From Gallionella sp. (lineage in GTDB: Bacteria > Pseudomonadota > Gammaproteobacteria > Burkholderiales > Gallionellaceae), in the NCBI GenBank assembly GCA_022340615.1, contig JAJDNO010000024.1:1-64000 (forward strand): a stretch of 64,000 nucleotides of DNA, in the 5' to 3' direction. Positions 1 to 12,584 of the stretch are shown here, piece by piece (the first letter of the stretch is position 1; each line of letters starts with the position of its first letter). The position numbers and the translations under genes were made by a program. A model generated the notes under the pieces. The model was given only the letters and a program-made list of their open reading frames with translations. It had not been told where the DNA came from and ran no database searches.

Positions 1-95
1 AAATCAAGATAGCGGCGATTACGGGTAACGATGTACATCGCGCCGCTGATAGCCAGCAGCAATGCCACCAGCATGATAAGCAAACGGATCAGCAT
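1..95 (-). CDS. N-terminal fragment of a small membrane protein (runs off the window edge)
   Basis: Minus-strand reading from ATG at 95: MLIRLLIMLVALLAISGAMYIVTRNRRYLD, a hydrophobic N-terminal helix followed by basic residues; directly downstream of lpxC. Confidence 0.5.
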   Translation of the reverse strand, partial: MLIRLLIMLVALLLAISGAMYIVTRNRRYLD

Positions 96-117
96 GGCTG
101 CGCCATTTCATGCGGTC

Positions 118-1029
118 CTAAACGGACTGCAACTGAAGGCGAAGGTACGCGGGAGCCTCTTCCACACTGTCGAACGTAATGTATTCCCAGGCCTGCTCGT
201 CGGCGAGCAGTTCGCGCAACAGCGCGTTATTCAGGGCATGGCCGGATTTGTATCCGGAAAAAGCGCCGATCAGCGGATGACCGAGCAGGTACAGATCGCC
301 AATCGCGTCAAGCACCTTGTGCTTGACGAACTCATCCTCGAAACGCAATCCGTCCGCGTTCAGCACACGGTAGTCATCCATCACGATTGCGTTATCCAGG
401 CTGCCGCCCAGGGCAAGGCCTTGCGCGCGCATATACTCGACATCCTGGGTAAAACCGAAGGTGCGCGCGCGGCTGATGTCGCGCACATAGGACTCCTCGC
501 CCAGATCGATGGTAATGTGCTGCCTGGTGCTGGCAAACACCGGGTGGGAAAAATTGATCGTAAAAGTCAGTTTGTAGCCATCGTGCGGCTCGAAGCGCAC
601 CCATTTGTCGCCCTGTTTCACCTCGACAGGCTTCTTGATGCGGATGAATTTCTTGGCTGCGGATTGTTCGACGATACCCGCGGATTGGAGCAGGAACACG
701 AATGTCCCGGCGCTACCGTCCATGATCGGCACTTCCGCACTATCCAGATCGACAAAGGCGTTGTCCACACCCAGTCCGGCCAATGCCGACATCAGGTGTT
801 CGATGGTGGCGATACGCACACCGCCCTGCTCCATACAGGTGGATAGACGCGTGTCATGCACCAGATCGGCGCGTGCGATGATTTCCTCGACCGGCTTTAC
901 GTCCACACGGCGAAACACGATTCCGGTATTGACCGGCGCCGGCCGCAAACCGAGCGTGACTTTCTCGCCGCTGTGCAAGCCGACACCCGTCACACTGACG
1001 GAACTCTTCAAGGTGCGCTGTTTGACCAT
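118..1029 (-). CDS. lpxC: UDP-3-O-acyl-N-acetylglucosamine deacetylase LpxC
   Basis: Protein [24 protein letters not shown]...[16 protein letters not shown]...[15 protein letters not shown] typical of LpxC; next to ftsZ. Confidence 0.97.
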   Translation of the reverse strand: MVKQRTLKSSVSVTGVGLHSGEKVTLGLRPAPVNTGIVFRRVDVKPVEEIIARADLVHDTRLSTCMEQGGVRIATIEHLMSALAGLGVDNAFVDLDSAEVPIMDGSAGTFVFLLQSAGIVEQSAAKKFIRIKKPVEVKQGDKWVRFEPHDGYKLTFTINFSHPVFASTRQHITIDLGEESYVRDISRARTFGFTQDVEYMRAQGLALGGSLDNAIVMDDYRVLNADGLRFEDEFVKHKVLDAIGDLYLLGHPLIGAFSGYKSGHALNNALLRELLADEQAWEYITFDSVEEAPAYLRLQLQSV

Positions 1030-1125
1030 CTTCCTCATCATTACTCGCTGAAATCGCAGGTTATTCTAGCACAATCAACAAGCAAGACTTGTGCCTCCCG
1101 TCGCTCAATACGTGCCTCCCGTCGC

Positions 1126-2292
1126 TCAATCCGCCTGTTTGCGCAGGAAGGACGGGATGTCGTAGGTATCCACGCCCGATTTCTCCATCGCATCCACCGC
1201 CGCCCTTCGCCCGCTCCGCATGATGGTCGGCGTTTCCAGTTCGCCGTAATTCACCCCGGACATCGGCTCGTCGTTGGTACCGGTGCGCTGGTAATCCTGG
1301 TTCTGGTAGACGATTTCGGGTTTGGCCTGTTTGCGCGCGTGCGGAGCCCCAAGGCCGGTGGCTACAACAGTCACGCGCATTTCGTCCCCCATCGATTCAT
1401 CGAACACCGAACCGACGATCACGGTTGCTTCCTCCGCGGCGAACTGGACGCACTCCATCACATCGTCGATTTCCTTCAGCTTGAGCCTGTCCGAAGAAGT
1501 GATATTCACCAGTACGCCGCGTGCTCCCGACATATCCACATCCTCGAGCAGCGGGCTGGCAATCGCGCGTTCTGCTGCAACTCGCGCGCGGTCGGAGCCC
1601 GAAGCAATCGCTGATCCCATCATTGCCATGCCGTTTTCCGACATCACGGTGCGCACGTCGGCAAAGTCGACGTTGATCAAACCCGGCACATTGATCACTT
1701 CGGCGATGCCCGCCACCGCGCCCTGCAGCACGCCGTTGGCCGCCTTGAACGCTTCCGGGACGGTCACGTCATTGCCCAACACCTCCATCAACTTGGAATT
1801 GGGCACGATGATCAGGGAATCGACAAATTCGGTCAGCGACTCGATGCCGTCCTTAGCGAAGCGCATCCGGTTGCCCTCGTACGCAAACGGCTTGGTTACC
1901 ACCGCGACGGTCAGGATATCCAGCTCCTTGGCGATCTGCGCGACGATGGGCGCCGCGCCGGTCCCGGTGCCGCCACCCATGCCCGCGGTGATGAACACCA
2001 TGTGCGCGCCGAACATCATCTCCTTGATTTGATCTCGATCCTCTTCAGCCGCCGCCTGCCCGACCGATGGTTTCGCGCCCGCACCCAGACCCTTGGTGAT
2101 GTTCAGCCCGATCTGCAACTGGGTTTGTGCCTTGCTGCGTTTGAGCGCCTGCGCATCGGTGTTGATGACAATGAATTCGACGCCCTGCACGCCCTGTTCG
2201 ATCATGTGGTCAACTGCGTTGCCGCCGCAGCCGCCCACTCCGATCACCTTGATCACCGCATCCTGCGTTTGTGTTTCCATGATTTCAAACAT
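1126..2292 (-). CDS. ftsZ: Cell division protein FtsZ
   Basis: GGGTGTGAAP tubulin signature, GVGGCGGNAVDHM N-terminus, C-terminal DIPSFLRKQAD peptide. Confidence 0.98.
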   Translation of the reverse strand: MFEIMETQTQDAVIKVIGVGGCGGNAVDHMIEQGVQGVEFIVINTDAQALKRSKAQTQLQIGLNITKGLGAGAKPSVGQAAAEEDRDQIKEMMFGAHMVFITAGMGGGTGTGAAPIVAQIAKELDILTVAVVTKPFAYEGNRMRFAKDGIESLTEFVDSLIIVPNSKLMEVLGNDVTVPEAFKAANGVLQGAVAGIAEVINVPGLINVDFADVRTVMSENGMAMMGSAIASGSDRARVAAERAIASPLLEDVDMSGARGVLVNITSSDRLKLKEIDDVMECVQFAAEEATVIVGSVFDESMGDEMRVTVVATGLGAPHARKQAKPEIVYQNQDYQRTGTNDEPMSGVNYGELETPTIMRSGRRAAVDAMEKSGVDTYDIPSFLRKQAD

Positions 2293-2375
2293 CGTCGTCT
2301 CCTTAAAATAATCGCCGAACTTCCGGCCTTGCAATAACCAAACTGCCCATTTCCAGAACTGCTAAATCAGAACTG

Positions 2376-3611
2376 CTAAAAATTTCTCTGCAACCACGTT
2401 TTCATTCTTGCCAGCACGTCACCAAAGGAATTCGATTGCATGCGCGTCTCCTCGTTGCGTTGATGATGTTCCAGTCCGTACAGCAGCAACCCGACACCGG
2501 TCGCCATGCGCGGCGTTTTCACCACGTCCGACAGGCCGCCGACGTATTTCGGAATGCCCAGGCGCACCGGCAGGTGGAAAATTTCCTCGCCCAGCTCGAC
2601 CATGCCCTGCATCGCGCTGCTGCCGCCGGTGATCACGATGCCGGACGACAGCAACTCCTCGAATCCGCTGCGGCGCAGCTCCTGCTGGACCAGCGAATAC
2701 AGTTCCTCGACGCGCGGCTCGATCACCTCCGCCAGCGTCTGGCGCGACAGCATGCGCGGCCCGCGTTCCCCGACGCCGGGCACCTCGATCGCACCGCCAT
2801 CCGCCAGCTGGCGCAGCGCGCAGCCGTGCTTGACCTTGATGTCTTCTGCATCCTGCGTCGGGGTGCGCAGGGCCATCGCGATGTCATTGGTGATCTGGTC
2901 GCCGGCGATCGGTATTACCGCGGTATGCCGGATCGCGCCGCCGGTGAACACCGCGATGTCCGTGGTCCCGCCGCCGATATCGACCAGGCACACGCCCAGC
3001 TCCTTCTCGTCGTCGGCCAGCACCGACTTGCTGGATGCAAGCGGCTGCAGGATCAGTTCGTTCACTTCCAGTCCGCAGCGGTGTATGCACTTCATGATGT
3101 TCTGCACCGCAGCAACCGCTCCGCTGACGATATGCACCTCCACATCCAGCCGCATCCCGCTCATCCCCAGCGGCTTCTTGATGCCGTCCTGCCCGTCGAT
3201 GCTGAATTCCTGTTCGAGGATGTGCAGTATCTGCTGGTCGCTGGGCAGGCTGATCGAACTGGCAGTTTCGATCACCCTCTCGATGTCGGCCGCAATGACC
3301 TCCTTCTCCTTGATCTTCACCATGCCGCGCGAATTGATGCTGCGGATATGGCTGCCGGCAATCCCGGTATAGACCTCGGTGATTTTGCAGTCGGCCATCA
3401 GCTCGGCTTCCTCCAGCGCGCGCTGGATCGCGCCCACCGTGGCTTCAATGTTGACCACCATGCCTTTCTTCATGCCGGATGACGGGTGCATGCCCATGCC
3501 GATCACTTCCAGCATTCCGTCCGGCTTGGCTTCGCCGACGATGACCACGATCTTGGACGTGCCGATGTCCAGCCCGACCACCAGATTTTTAGCTTCCCTG
3601 TTTCTATTCAT
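2376..3611 (-). CDS. ftsA: Cell division protein FtsA
   Basis: Actin-like ATPase motifs (VVGLDIGTSKIVVIVGE, LVDIGGGTTDIAVF); dcw context. Confidence 0.97.
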   Translation of the reverse strand: MNRNREAKNLVVGLDIGTSKIVVIVGEAKPDGMLEVIGMGMHPSSGMKKGMVVNIEATVGAIQRALEEAELMADCKITEVYTGIAGSHIRSINSRGMVKIKEKEVIAADIERVIETASSISLPSDQQILHILEQEFSIDGQDGIKKPLGMSGMRLDVEVHIVSGAVAAVQNIMKCIHRCGLEVNELILQPLASSKSVLADDEKELGVCLVDIGGGTTDIAVFTGGAIRHTAVIPIAGDQITNDIAMALRTPTQDAEDIKVKHGCALRQLADGGAIEVPGVGERGPRMLSRQTLAEVIEPRVEELYSLVQQELRRSGFEELLSSGIVITGGSSAMQGMVELGEEIFHLPVRLGIPKYVGGLSDVVKTPRMATGVGLLLYGLEHHQRNEETRMQSNSFGDVLARMKTWLQRNF

Positions 3612-3634
3612 CGCATGTTCCCCGTTGCCGCCCG

Positions 3635-4342
3635 TCAACCATGTTTGCCCAATCCACCCACCGCAAATCCGTTGCGATAGCGCAAATCCACATATTTCAC
3701 CCGCTTCTGTATCGCCGCGAGGCTTCGCGGGTAAACCTTCACGAATCTTTCCAACCGAAGCTGCATATCCTCGCGCCCCAGTTCCAGCACCATGCCGTTG
3801 TTCAAATGCAGCTGCCAGGCATGGCGCGGCGTCAGCACGATCTGTGCAACCTGCAAATCCAGTCCGGCAAGCTGCCGTTCGAATTGCGTGTAGTACTGCG
3901 TTACGACTGCCGCCGTACCGTCCGGCCCGACGAATCCCGGCAGCGCCTGTTTGCTCTCCGCGGCAAAAACCTCCCCTTGCCGATTCACCAGCTCACTGTT
4001 GTTCCAGTGCGCCAGCGCCTGGTGCTCTTCCAGTTGCACCTCGAGCCGCGACGGAAATTCGCGGCGTATATCGACGCCGCGCACCCATGGCACCTTTTCC
4101 AGAGACTGTCTGAGCTGCCCGATATCCACGGTAAAAAAATTTCCTTTCACGTCATTGCGAACAACTTCCAGCACATCCGCCCGGTCTACCCGCTGCGGTG
4201 CGTTCATCAGTCTTACGCTGTGCAGCGGGAACAGCCCTGGCAGGTGCGTCACGTACTGGATTGCACCGTACAGCACTGCGCATACGCTGAAGCCGAACAG
4301 CCCGTTCGCGATGCTGCGCAGCAGTGCCGCGTTATCCCACAT
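3635..4342 (-). CDS. ftsQ: Cell division protein FtsQ
   Basis: N-terminal TM helix, POTRA/FtsQ-like region ([30 protein letters not shown]). Confidence 0.93.
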   Translation of the reverse strand: MWDNAALLRSIANGLFGFSVCAVLYGAIQYVTHLPGLFPLHSVRLMNAPQRVDRADVLEVVRNDVKGNFFTVDIGQLRQSLEKVPWVRGVDIRREFPSRLEVQLEEHQALAHWNNSELVNRQGEVFAAESKQALPGFVGPDGTAAVVTQYYTQFERQLAGLDLQVAQIVLTPRHAWQLHLNNGMVLELGREDMQLRLERFVKVYPRSLAAIQKRVKYVDLRYRNGFAVGGLGKHG

Positions 4343-5261
4343 GGGTCAGCTCCAAAATACGCAATACCAGCTGCTCGAAACTCATCCCGCCCTGGCGCGC
4401 GGCCATCGGCACCAGGCTGTGGTCGGTCATGCCCGGTGAGGTGTTCGCCTCGAGCAGATAGACCTTTCCGTCTTCGCCGGCCAGAAAGTCGATGCGCCCC
4501 CATCCCTGTCCGCCAATCAGCGCAAATGCCTGCCTCGCCAGTTCCTGCATCCCGGCTTCCCGTTCAGCACTCAGGCCGCTCGGACACAGATAGCGGGTCT
4601 CGTCGCTCAGGTATTTCGCCTCGTAGTCGTAGAATTCGTTTGCCGGCTCGATCTTGATCACCGGCAGTGCCTGGTCGCCCAGAATTGCAACGGTATATTC
4701 TCCGCCGCCTACAAAACGCTCCGCCAGCACCAGCTTGTCGTAGCGCGCCGCTGCGCGATACGCGGCCGGCAATTCTGCCGCAGCTTTCACCTTGCTGATG
4801 CCGACGCTGGAACCTTCGTTGGCCGGTTTCACGAACAGCGGCAAGCCCAGCAGCCGCGCAACGCCTTCCCAGTCGCTGTGTTCGCCGAGCAGCGCGTAGT
4901 CCGGGATCGGCAAGCCGCCCGCCTGCCACACCAGCTTGCTGCGCCACTTGTCCATGCCCAGTGCCGATGCCATCACCCCGCTGCCGGTGTATGGAATGCC
5001 GAGCAATTCCAGCGCTCCCTGCACCGTCCCGTCCTCGCCGAATCTTCCGTGCAGTGCGATGAAAACGCGGTCGAAACCGTCGTCGACCAGCGCCTGCAGA
5101 TTCTGCACCGCCGGATCGAACGGATGCGCATTCACGCCGCTGCGCAGCAGCGCCTCCAGCACTGCCGCGCCGCTTTTCAGCGACACCTCGCGCTCGGCAG
5201 AACGACCGCCGAACAGCACCGCGACTTTGCCAAATACAGCTGGATCCGGTTTCATGATCAT
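4332..5261 (-). CDS. ddlB: D-alanine--D-alanine ligase
   Basis: [19 protein letters not shown]...[24 protein letters not shown]...[21 protein letters not shown]. Confidence 0.97.
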   Translation of the reverse strand: MIMKPDPAVFGKVAVLFGGRSAEREVSLKSGAAVLEALLRSGVNAHPFDPAVQNLQALVDDGFDRVFIALHGRFGEDGTVQGALELLGIPYTGSGVMASALGMDKWRSKLVWQAGGLPIPDYALLGEHSDWEGVARLLGLPLFVKPANEGSSVGISKVKAAAELPAAYRAAARYDKLVLAERFVGGGEYTVAILGDQALPVIKIEPANEFYDYEAKYLSDETRYLCPSGLSAEREAGMQELARQAFALIGGQGWGRIDFLAGEDGKVYLLEANTSPGMTDHSLVPMAARQGGMSFEQLVLRILELTHVG

Positions 5262-6223
5262 GGTTTTTTTTCACCCACAATTCGCACTTCGGCATGCAAC
5301 TTGATGCCGGTCTGCTTCTCCACCGCCGTCTGCACTTCCAGTATCAGGTTCTCGACATCTGCCGCGCTCGCAGCGCCAGTATTCACGATGAAGTTGGCAT
5401 GTTTCTCTGACACCTGCGCGCCGCCGATCCGTTTTCCCTTCAGCCCGCACTGCTCGATCAACCGCGCCGCGTGGTCACCGGGCGGGTTGCGGAACACCGA
5501 GCCGGCATTCGGCTGATTCAGCGGCTGCGTCGCGATGCGCTTGTTCAGCAGCGCCTTGATTCCCTGCCGCGTTGCGGCGCCGTCGCCCTTGCGGAACTGC
5601 AGCCAGGCGGCGACGAAAAATTCCGGCAAGCCTGATTCAGGACGGGATTCCTGTGTCTCGCCCCATGTATCTTCAATCTGCTTTTTCGCAACATGCCGGT
5701 AACCGATCTGATAATCCGCTGCAGTGCGGACATGCGCTTCACCGTGCCGGTCCACGGTCTGCACGCGCAGCACCCTTTCCCAGGTCTCGGTGCCGTAGCA
5801 GCCGGCGTTCATCGCCAGCATTCCACCCAGCGTGCCCGGGATTCCGGCAAAGAATTCCGCATCCTGCAGATCGTGCTGCGCGGCGAAGCGCGCCAGCTTG
5901 GCACCTGGCACCCCGGCTTCGGCATAGACGCTGCCATCCAGTTCGAGATGCAGCCCGCCCAGGGTGCCGTGCAGCATCAGCACCGTGCCGCGCAGCCCGC
6001 CGTCGCGCACCAGCAGATTGCTGCCCAGTCCGACCGGATACAGCGGTTCATCGTCAGGCAGGCCGCGCAGGAACAACTGCAGATCGTCGAGATCCGCCGG
6101 CTGGTACATGCGCTCGGCCACGCCCCCGGCCCGCCAGCTGGTGTACTTGCGCATCGGCACATCGCAGAGCAGCTTGCCGCGCAATGCCGTACCGGAAAAT
6201 TTTTGCTGTTCGCTCATATTCAT
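5258..6223 (-). CDS. murB: UDP-N-acetylenolpyruvoylglucosamine reductase MurB
   Basis: [52 protein letters not shown]. Confidence 0.97.
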   Translation of the reverse strand: MNMSEQQKFSGTALRGKLLCDVPMRKYTSWRAGGVAERMYQPADLDDLQLFLRGLPDDEPLYPVGLGSNLLVRDGGLRGTVLMLHGTLGGLHLELDGSVYAEAGVPGAKLARFAAQHDLQDAEFFAGIPGTLGGMLAMNAGCYGTETWERVLRVQTVDRHGEAHVRTAADYQIGYRHVAKKQIEDTWGETQESRPESGLPEFFVAAWLQFRKGDGAATRQGIKALLNKRIATQPLNQPNAGSVFRNPPGDHAARLIEQCGLKGKRIGGAQVSEKHANFIVNTGAASAADVENLILEVQTAVEKQTGIKLHAEVRIVGEKKP

Positions 6224-7671
6224 GGCTCACCCGGGCGTTGCGACTTCATGGCCGGCATTTTTCCGGTTGCATCGGCATCGATCTTTCCCAGCAACTTGTT
6301 GGGCACACCGCCGATCGAACCCGCCCCCATGGTTATCACCACATCGCCGTCACGCGCCATCTGCATGATTGCCTGCGGCATTTGCTCGATGTCCCCGACA
6401 AACACTGTCTCGTTTTGCCCGGCCACGCGCAATGCATGCATCAGCGCGCGTCCGTCTGCGCCGACAATGGGCTGTTCACCGGCCGCATAGACTTCCGCCA
6501 GCACCAGCGCGTCGACCCCGCATAACACACTCACGAAATCCTCGAACAGATCGCGGGTCCGCGTGTATCGATGCGGCTGAAATGCAAGCACCAGGCGCCT
6601 GCCGGAAAATGCGCCGCGCACCGCACCCAGCGTGGCTCGCATTTCCGCCGGATGGTGTCCGTAATCGTCGATCAGCGTGAAACTTCCTCCGGACGGCAAC
6701 GCAACTTCGCCATAGCGCTGGAAGCGCCTGCCGACACCTTCGAATTCCGCGAGCGCGTTCACGATCGCGTCATCCGCCACCCCGACCTCCATCGCAACCG
6801 CGATTGCGGCAAGCGCATTCAGCACGTTGTGTATGCCGGCCAGATTCAGTGTGATCTCCAGGTCGCGATGATTGCCGTTGTGCCGGCATTGCGCGGCAAA
6901 GGCCATCCGGCCTCCCTGGTGACGCACGTTTACCGCGCGAATCTGGGCATCCTCGTTCAGCCCGTAGGTCGTCACCGGCTTGCTGATGCGCGGCAGGATT
7001 TCACGCACGTTGGCATCATCGATGCACAGCATCGCCCTGCCGTAGAAAGGCAGGTGTTCTACGAAGTCGACGAACGCCTGTTTGAGTTTTTCGAAATCGT
7101 GGCCATAGGTTTCCATATGGTCCGCATCGATATTGGTGATCACCGCGAGGATCGGCTGCAAATGCAGGAACGACGCATCCGATTCATCGGCCTCGACCAC
7201 GATGAACTCGCCTGTGCCAAGCTTGGCATTGCTGCCGCTGCTGTTCAGTTTTCCGCCGATCACGAATGTCGGGTCGAACCCGCCCTTGGCCAGTACGCTG
7301 GCGGTCAGCGATGTGGTGGTGGTCTTGCCGTGAGTGCCGGCCACCGCGATGCCCTGGCGCAGGCGCATCAGTTCGGCCAGCATCATCGCGCGTGGCACCA
7401 CCGGGATGTGCCGGGCACGCGCCGCCTGCACTTCTGGGTTGTCTTCGCCGACCGCGGTCGAGACCACCACCGCATCCGCATCGGTCAGGTTCTGCTCGGC
7501 ATGGCCGAGATACACCGTCGCGCCCAGCTGTTTGAGGCGACGCGTCGCGACGTTCTTGCCGAGATCGGATCCGCTCACCTGGAATCCGAGGTTCAACAGC
7601 ACCTCGGCGATGCCGCTCATGCCGGCGCCGCCGATGCCCACGAAATGGAGGTGTTTGACTTTGTGCTTCAT
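6220..7671 (-). CDS. murC: UDP-N-acetylmuramate--L-alanine ligase MurC
   Basis: [32 protein letters not shown], Mur ligase C-terminal domain. Confidence 0.97.
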   Translation of the reverse strand: MKHKVKHLHFVGIGGAGMSGIAEVLLNLGFQVSGSDLGKNVATRRLKQLGATVYLGHAEQNLTDADAVVVSTAVGEDNPEVQAARARHIPVVPRAMMLAELMRLRQGIAVAGTHGKTTTTSLTASVLAKGGFDPTFVIGGKLNSSGSNAKLGTGEFIVVEADESDASFLHLQPILAVITNIDADHMETYGHDFEKLKQAFVDFVEHLPFYGRAMLCIDDANVREILPRISKPVTTYGLNEDAQIRAVNVRHQGGRMAFAAQCRHNGNHRDLEITLNLAGIHNVLNALAAIAVAMEVGVADDAIVNALAEFEGVGRRFQRYGEVALPSGGSFTLIDDYGHHPAEMRATLGAVRGAFSGRRLVLAFQPHRYTRTRDLFEDFVSVLCGVDALVLAEVYAAGEQPIVGADGRALMHALRVAGQNETVFVGDIEQMPQAIMQMARDGDVVITMGAGSIGGVPNKLLGKIDADATGKMPAMKSQRPGEP

Positions 7672-8744
7672 GCCGCCAGCTCCTCGCATATTGCTGCAAC
7701 CGTCAGCGCCGCATCGGCCTTGGCCAGTTCGCGCGCCTGCATGGCCATCGCCAGCAGTTTTTCACGGCCACTCTCGCCACCCCGGAGCTCGCGCAGCAAC
7801 TGCGCCAGTTTCTCCGGGTTCAACTCGCCTTGCGGCAACAATACCGCCGCACCATGCGTGCTCAGGAACCGGGCATTGCGCGTCTGGTGATCGTCCACCG
7901 CAAACGGGAACGGGATCAGTATGCTGGCCACACCGGCAGCGGCCAGTTCGGCGACCGTCAAAGCGCCGGCACGGCAGATCACCAGATCGGCGTTGCCGTA
8001 GTGTCTGGCCATCTCGTCCATGAACGGCTTGATATCAGCCTGCACACCGGCCTGCTGATAGGCCCTCTTTACCGCTTCGAAATGCTGTTTGCCGGTCTGG
8101 TGCAGCACACTGGGGCGCTCATCCTGCGGCAGCAGCGCGAGTGCCTGTGGCAATGCCTCGTTGATCGCTTTCGCGCCCAGACTGCCGCCCACCACCAGCA
8201 CGTTCAACCTGCCGCTGCGCGCGCCGTAGCGCTGCTGCGGATCGGGGAGCGCGGCGATATCCCTGCGCACCGGGTTGCCGCACCATATTGCGCGCGGCAA
8301 TACATCCGGAAATCCGCTCAGCACCTTTTTAGCCAGCCGAGCCAGCACCTTGTTGCCGAGTCCGGCAATGGAATTCTGTTCGTGTATCACCAGGGGCCGT
8401 CTCAGCATTGCCGCGACGATCCCGCCCGGCACGGTGATGTAGCCGCCCATGCCCAGCACCACATCTGGACGGTGGCGCATAATCGCGGCCGCGCTCTGCC
8501 ACATTGCGACCAGCATATCGAACGGCAGCAACAGCAGCCGCAGCAGGCCCTTGCCGCGCACTCCGGAAAAGCGCACCCATGCCATTTCGTACTTATGCCT
8601 CGGAATCAGTTCGGCCTCCATGCTGTTGCGCGCGCCCAGCCAGGTCACCTGCCAGCTCCGTGCTCGCAGGATATCGGCCACCGCAAGCGCCGGAAAAATG
8701 TGGCCTCCTGTTCCACCGGCCATGATCAGGATTGAACGGCTCAT
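7668..8744 (-). CDS. murG: Lipid II N-acetylglucosaminyltransferase MurG
   Basis: [64 protein letters not shown]. Confidence 0.97.
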   Translation of the reverse strand: MSRSILIMAGGTGGHIFPALAVADILRARSWQVTWLGARNSMEAELIPRHKYEMAWVRFSGVRGKGLLRLLLLPFDMLVAMWQSAAAIMRHRPDVVLGMGGYITVPGGIVAAMLRRPLVIHEQNSIAGLGNKVLARLAKKVLSGFPDVLPRAIWCGNPVRRDIAALPDPQQRYGARSGRLNVLVVGGSLGAKAINEALPQALALLPQDERPSVLHQTGKQHFEAVKRAYQQAGVQADIKPFMDEMARHYGNADLVICRAGALTVAELAAAGVASILIPFPFAVDDHQTRNARFLSTHGAAVLLPQGELNPEKLAQLLRELRGGESGREKLLAMAMQARELAKADAALTVAAICEELAA

Positions 8745-8799
8745 ATCAGGAACCCCCGTGCAATGCGCCGGTTTTGGTTACGGCTGCCCCGTTGGGGCT

Positions 8800-8819
8800 T
8801 AACTTGCTTGCGCAAGTTA
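8800..8819. repeat. 8-bp-stem hairpin in the ftsW-murG spacer
   Basis: taacttgc-ttgc-gcaagtta. Confidence 0.8.
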
Positions 8820-8829
8820 GTCTTCGCCG

Positions 8830-8890
8830 AAACAGACGGATTGTGAAAGTGCATACTCATACCGGTAGTCCCCGCGCAATCCGTCTGTTT
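8830..8890 (-). repeat. 14-bp perfect inverted repeat spanning the ftsW 3' end and the ftsW-murG spacer
   Basis: aaacagacggattg (8830-8843) and caatccgtctgttt (8877-8890) are exact reverse complements separated by 33 nt. Confidence 0.9.
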
Positions 8891-10107
8891 TCATAATCAA
8901 CTCTGAGCAGGATTGCGGCGGCAATGCAATTCACCACGATGCCGCTGCCGCCGAAGCTCAGGAACGGCAGGGTCAGCCCCTTGGTCGGCAGTACACCCAT
9001 GTTCACACCTATGTTGATGATTGCCTGCACACCTATCCATACCCCAATGCCCTGCGCAACCAGCGCGGAAAAATTTCGCTCGAAAAATGCTGCCTCTCGG
9101 CCGATCCGGAACGAGCGCATGACCAGCAGCGCAAACAGCCCAATCACCGCAGCGACGCCAGCCAGACCCAGTTCCTCGGCGATCACCGCCATCAGGAAGT
9201 CGGTGTGCGCTTCCGGCAGGTAGAACAATTTTTCCACGCTGCCGCCCAGCCCGACACCCAGCCATTCGCCGCGCCCGAACGCAATCAGTGCATGGCTCAG
9301 CTGATAGCCGCGTCCGTACGGATCGGACCAGGGATCCATGAAACCGATCAGGCGATGCATCCGGTATGGCGCGGAAAATATCAGCGCACCGAATGCGATC
9401 GGCAGCGCGAAAAGCAGCGCAGCGAACACTTTCAGGTTGAAACCGCCCAGCCACAGCGTGGCCAATGCAATCGCGCAGATCACACCAAATGCGCCCAGGT
9501 CCGGCTCCTGCAGCAGCAGCGCGCCGATCAGCACCATGACCACCAGCATCGGCACGAACGCCTTCCTGAAAAGATGGCCCACCTTGCCCTTGCGCACGGT
9601 GTAATCGGCGGCATACAGCACTACAGTCAGCTTCATCAGCTCCGAAGGCTGAAAATTGATCACAAAAAGCGACAACCAGCGGCGGCTGCCGTTCACTTCT
9701 CTACCCAGGCCCGGCACCAGTACCAGCGCCAGCAATGCGGCACCGATCAGGAACAGCCAGGGCGCATAGTTCTGCCACATCTGCACCGGAACCTGGAATG
9801 CAAGCAGACCGAACAGCAATCCCGCAGAGATGAAGATTCCATGCCTCACCAGGTAATAGGCGGGTTCATGACCGGTAAATTTGCTGGCTTCGGCAGTTGC
9901 AATCGAGGCCGAATAAACCATCACCAGACCGAGCGCGAGCAGGCCGATCAATACCCAGATCAATATTTCATCGAACTGCGCCTGCGCCGGAGGGGTGCGC
10001 GTCTTGACCGCGAAAGGGCGCGGGTGAACGCCCCGATTCACCGGCTTCTCGTTCGGCTTGCCTGCCTTCATCGCATTTAACCGGGATGCTAGTGATGACA
10101 TGCGCAT
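8857..10107 (-). CDS. ftsW: Peptidoglycan glycosyltransferase FtsW
   Basis: SEDS polytopic protein; [55 protein letters not shown]. Confidence 0.96.
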   Translation of the reverse strand: MRMSSLASRLNAMKAGKPNEKPVNRGVHPRPFAVKTRTPPAQAQFDEILIWVLIGLLALGLVMVYSASIATAEASKFTGHEPAYYLVRHGIFISAGLLFGLLAFQVPVQMWQNYAPWLFLIGAALLALVLVPGLGREVNGSRRWLSLFVINFQPSELMKLTVVLYAADYTVRKGKVGHLFRKAFVPMLVVMVLIGALLLQEPDLGAFGVICAIALATLWLGGFNLKVFAALLFALPIAFGALIFSAPYRMHRLIGFMDPWSDPYGRGYQLSHALIAFGRGEWLGVGLGGSVEKLFYLPEAHTDFLMAVIAEELGLAGVAAVIGLFALLVMRSFRIGREAAFFERNFSALVAQGIGVWIGVQAIINIGVNMGVLPTKGLTLPFLSFGGSGIVVNCIAAAILLRVDYENRRIARGLPV

Positions 10108-11480
10108 TCCCTCCCCAATTCCTGTACAGCATGCACAAACACTTCTGCGCGATGCTCATAGTTGCGGAACATGTCAAAGCTCGCGCAGGCCGGTGACAGC
10201 AGCACCGCATCACCGCTTTGCGCAAATTTGGCTGCCTGATGTACCGCATCGTCCATATCTGCGGCCCGCTCCACGCTGACTCCGCATCCGTCCAGCGCTG
10301 CCGCAATGAGCGGCGCGTCCCGTCCGATCAGCACCACTGCGCGCGCGTGCTGCGCAACAACCGGCTTGAGCGGCGCAAACTCCTGCCCCTTGCCCTCGCC
10401 GCCTGCAATCAGCACAGCCTTGCATCCCAATCCCTGCAGCGCGGCAATGGTCGCGCCAACATTGGTGCCCTTGGAATCGTCGTAATAGGCAACACCGCCG
10501 ATTTCCGCGACGCGTTCGACGCGGTGCGGCAGCCCCTTGAAACTGCGCAGCCCGTCGATCAATGCGTGCATCGGCAGGTCAATCGCGCGGCACAGCGCCA
10601 GTGCGGCCAGCGCATTGGCTACATTGTGCAATCCGGCTACCTGCAATTCGCCGGCTTCGAACAGCCTTTGCCCGCCCTGCACCAGCCAGGTTTCCCCGTT
10701 GCTGCGCACGATTCCGAAATCGTCTGCCGAGTCCGGCTCATTCAGACCGAACGTGACGGTCCTGCATTCCTTGCGGGCGAGACTGAGGCTGGGCAAATCG
10801 TCCCGGTTCAGCACCTGCACCAAGCAACCTTCGAAGATGCGCGCCTTGGCGGCGCGGTATTCGTCGAGGCCGGCATAGCGGTCGAGATGGTCTTCGCTGA
10901 TATTCAGCACGGTTGCAGCATCGGCATGCAGGCTGGAAGTGGTTTCCAGCTGGAAGCTGGACAGTTCCAGCACCCATATTTCCGGCTGGCTCGCGCCGCG
11001 CTCCTGCATAAGGTCCAGCACCGCAGGGGAGATATTGCCTGCCGCCACCGCATCCTTTCCCGCCGCCTTGCAAAGGTGTTCCACCATGCGGGTCACGGTG
11101 GTCTTGCCATTCGATCCGGTAATCGCGACAACCCTGCTCCGCTTGCTCTGATCGCCTGAGGCAAGCTGCTGTGCGAACAGCTCGATATCTCCTGTCACCG
11201 CGATGCCGGACGCGATTGCGCGTGCAACCGCCGGATCGCGCAGCGGCACGCCCGGGCTGATCGCGATCAGTTCGACCCCGTCGAACAGCGCATCGCTGAA
11301 TGGGCCGCAGTGGATCAGCGACTCCGCCACATGCTTTTTTGCTTCGGCCAGACCGGGCGGTGCGCTGCGGCTGTCCGCCGCACGCACTCGCGCACCCTGC
11401 GCCTTCAGGTAGCGCAGCATGGACAGCCCGGTCTCACCGAGGCCCAACACCAGCACCGATTTGTCATTGAGCATCATCAT
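10089..11480 (-). CDS. murD: UDP-N-acetylmuramoylalanine--D-glutamate ligase MurD
   Basis: [42 protein letters not shown]. Confidence 0.97.
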   Translation of the reverse strand: MMMLNDKSVLVLGLGETGLSMLRYLKAQGARVRAADSRSAPPGLAEAKKHVAESLIHCGPFSDALFDGVELIAISPGVPLRDPAVARAIASGIAVTGDIELFAQQLASGDQSKRSRVVAITGSNGKTTVTRMVEHLCKAAGKDAVAAGNISPAVLDLMQERGASQPEIWVLELSSFQLETTSSLHADAATVLNISEDHLDRYAGLDEYRAAKARIFEGCLVQVLNRDDLPSLSLARKECRTVTFGLNEPDSADDFGIVRSNGETWLVQGGQRLFEAGELQVAGLHNVANALAALALCRAIDLPMHALIDGLRSFKGLPHRVERVAEIGGVAYYDDSKGTNVGATIAALQGLGCKAVLIAGGEGKGQEFAPLKPVVAQHARAVVLIGRDAPLIAAALDGCGVSVERAADMDDAVHQAAKFAQSGDAVLLSPACASFDMFRNYEHRAEVFVHAVQELGRECACHH

Positions 11481-11489
11481 CTCAGTTGC

Positions 11490-12575
11490 TCACCTCAACT
11501 TCAGGGTCGCCAGACCCATCAATACCAGCAGCATCGTGATGATCCAGAATCTCACGACGACCTGGGTTTCTTTCCAGCCCTTCAGTTCGTAGTGGTGGTG
11601 CAGCGGCGCCATGCGGAATACGCGCTTGCCGGTGAGCTTGAACGAGGCCACCTGGATCATCACCGACACCGCCTCGACCACGAACACCCCGCCCATGATG
11701 AACAGCACCAGCTCCTGGCGCACGATCACCGCCACGGTGCCCAGCGCCGCCCCCAGCGCCAGCGCGCCGACATCGCCCATGAACACTTCGGCGGGATACG
11801 CGTTGAACCACAGGAAGGCCAGCCCGGCACCGGAGAGCGCGCCGCAGAACACCGCCAGTTCACCCGCGCCTGGTATATAGGGTATGCCGAGATATTTTGA
11901 GAACACCGCATTGCCTGCCACATAGGCGAATATCGCCAGCGCAGCACTGACCATCACGGTCGGCATGATGGCCAGGCCATCAAGTCCGTCGGTCAGGTTC
12001 ACTGCATTGCTGCTTCCGACGATGACCAGATAGGTGAGCACTATGAACGTGAACGCCGACAGCGGAAGCACGAAGAATTTCAGGAACGGGACGATGAACT
12101 CGGTATTCGCGGGCAGGCTGGCGGATTTCCACAGATAAATTCCGACCACCAGCGCGATGATCGACTGCCAGCCCATTTTCGCCTTTGCCGAGAGTCCTTT
12201 CGGATTGCGATGCACCACCTTGCGATAATCGTCCACCCAGCCGATCACGCCGAATCCGAGCGTGGTAAACAGCACCACCCACACGTAGTGGTTGCGCAAA
12301 TCGCCCCACAGCAGCGTGGTGATCGCAATCGAGGTCAGGATCAGCGCGCCGCCCATGGTAGGCGTGCCTGCCTTGATCAGGTGCGACTGCGGACCGTCGC
12401 TGCGAACCGACTGGCCGATCTTGTATGCGGTCAGCTTGCGGATCATCGTCGGCCCGACCAGGAATGAGATGATCAGCGCGGTCATCGCAGCCAGCACGGC
12501 GCGAAACGTGATGTAATTGAACACGCTGAAAAACCGTACATCCTCAGCCAGCCATTGTGTCAGTGCCAGTAGCAT
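11490..12575 (-). CDS. mraY: Phospho-N-acetylmuramoyl-pentapeptide transferase MraY
   Basis: [40 protein letters not shown]. Confidence 0.97.
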   Translation of the reverse strand: MLLALTQWLAEDVRFFSVFNYITFRAVLAAMTALIISFLVGPTMIRKLTAYKIGQSVRSDGPQSHLIKAGTPTMGGALILTSIAITTLLWGDLRNHYVWVVLFTTLGFGVIGWVDDYRKVVHRNPKGLSAKAKMGWQSIIALVVGIYLWKSASLPANTEFIVPFLKFFVLPLSAFTFIVLTYLVIVGSSNAVNLTDGLDGLAIMPTVMVSAALAIFAYVAGNAVFSKYLGIPYIPGAGELAVFCGALSGAGLAFLWFNAYPAEVFMGDVGALALGAALGTVAVIVRQELVLFIMGGVFVVEAVSVMIQVASFKLTGKRVFRMAPLHHHYELKGWKETQVVVRFWIITMLLVLMGLATLKLR

Positions 12576-12584
12576 TCGTTCTCC

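Noticed and set aside
8759-8782. Minus-strand GTAACC in the ftsW-murG gap as an ECF promoter
   Set aside because: The position 16 nt downstream reads ACGG, not CGAA
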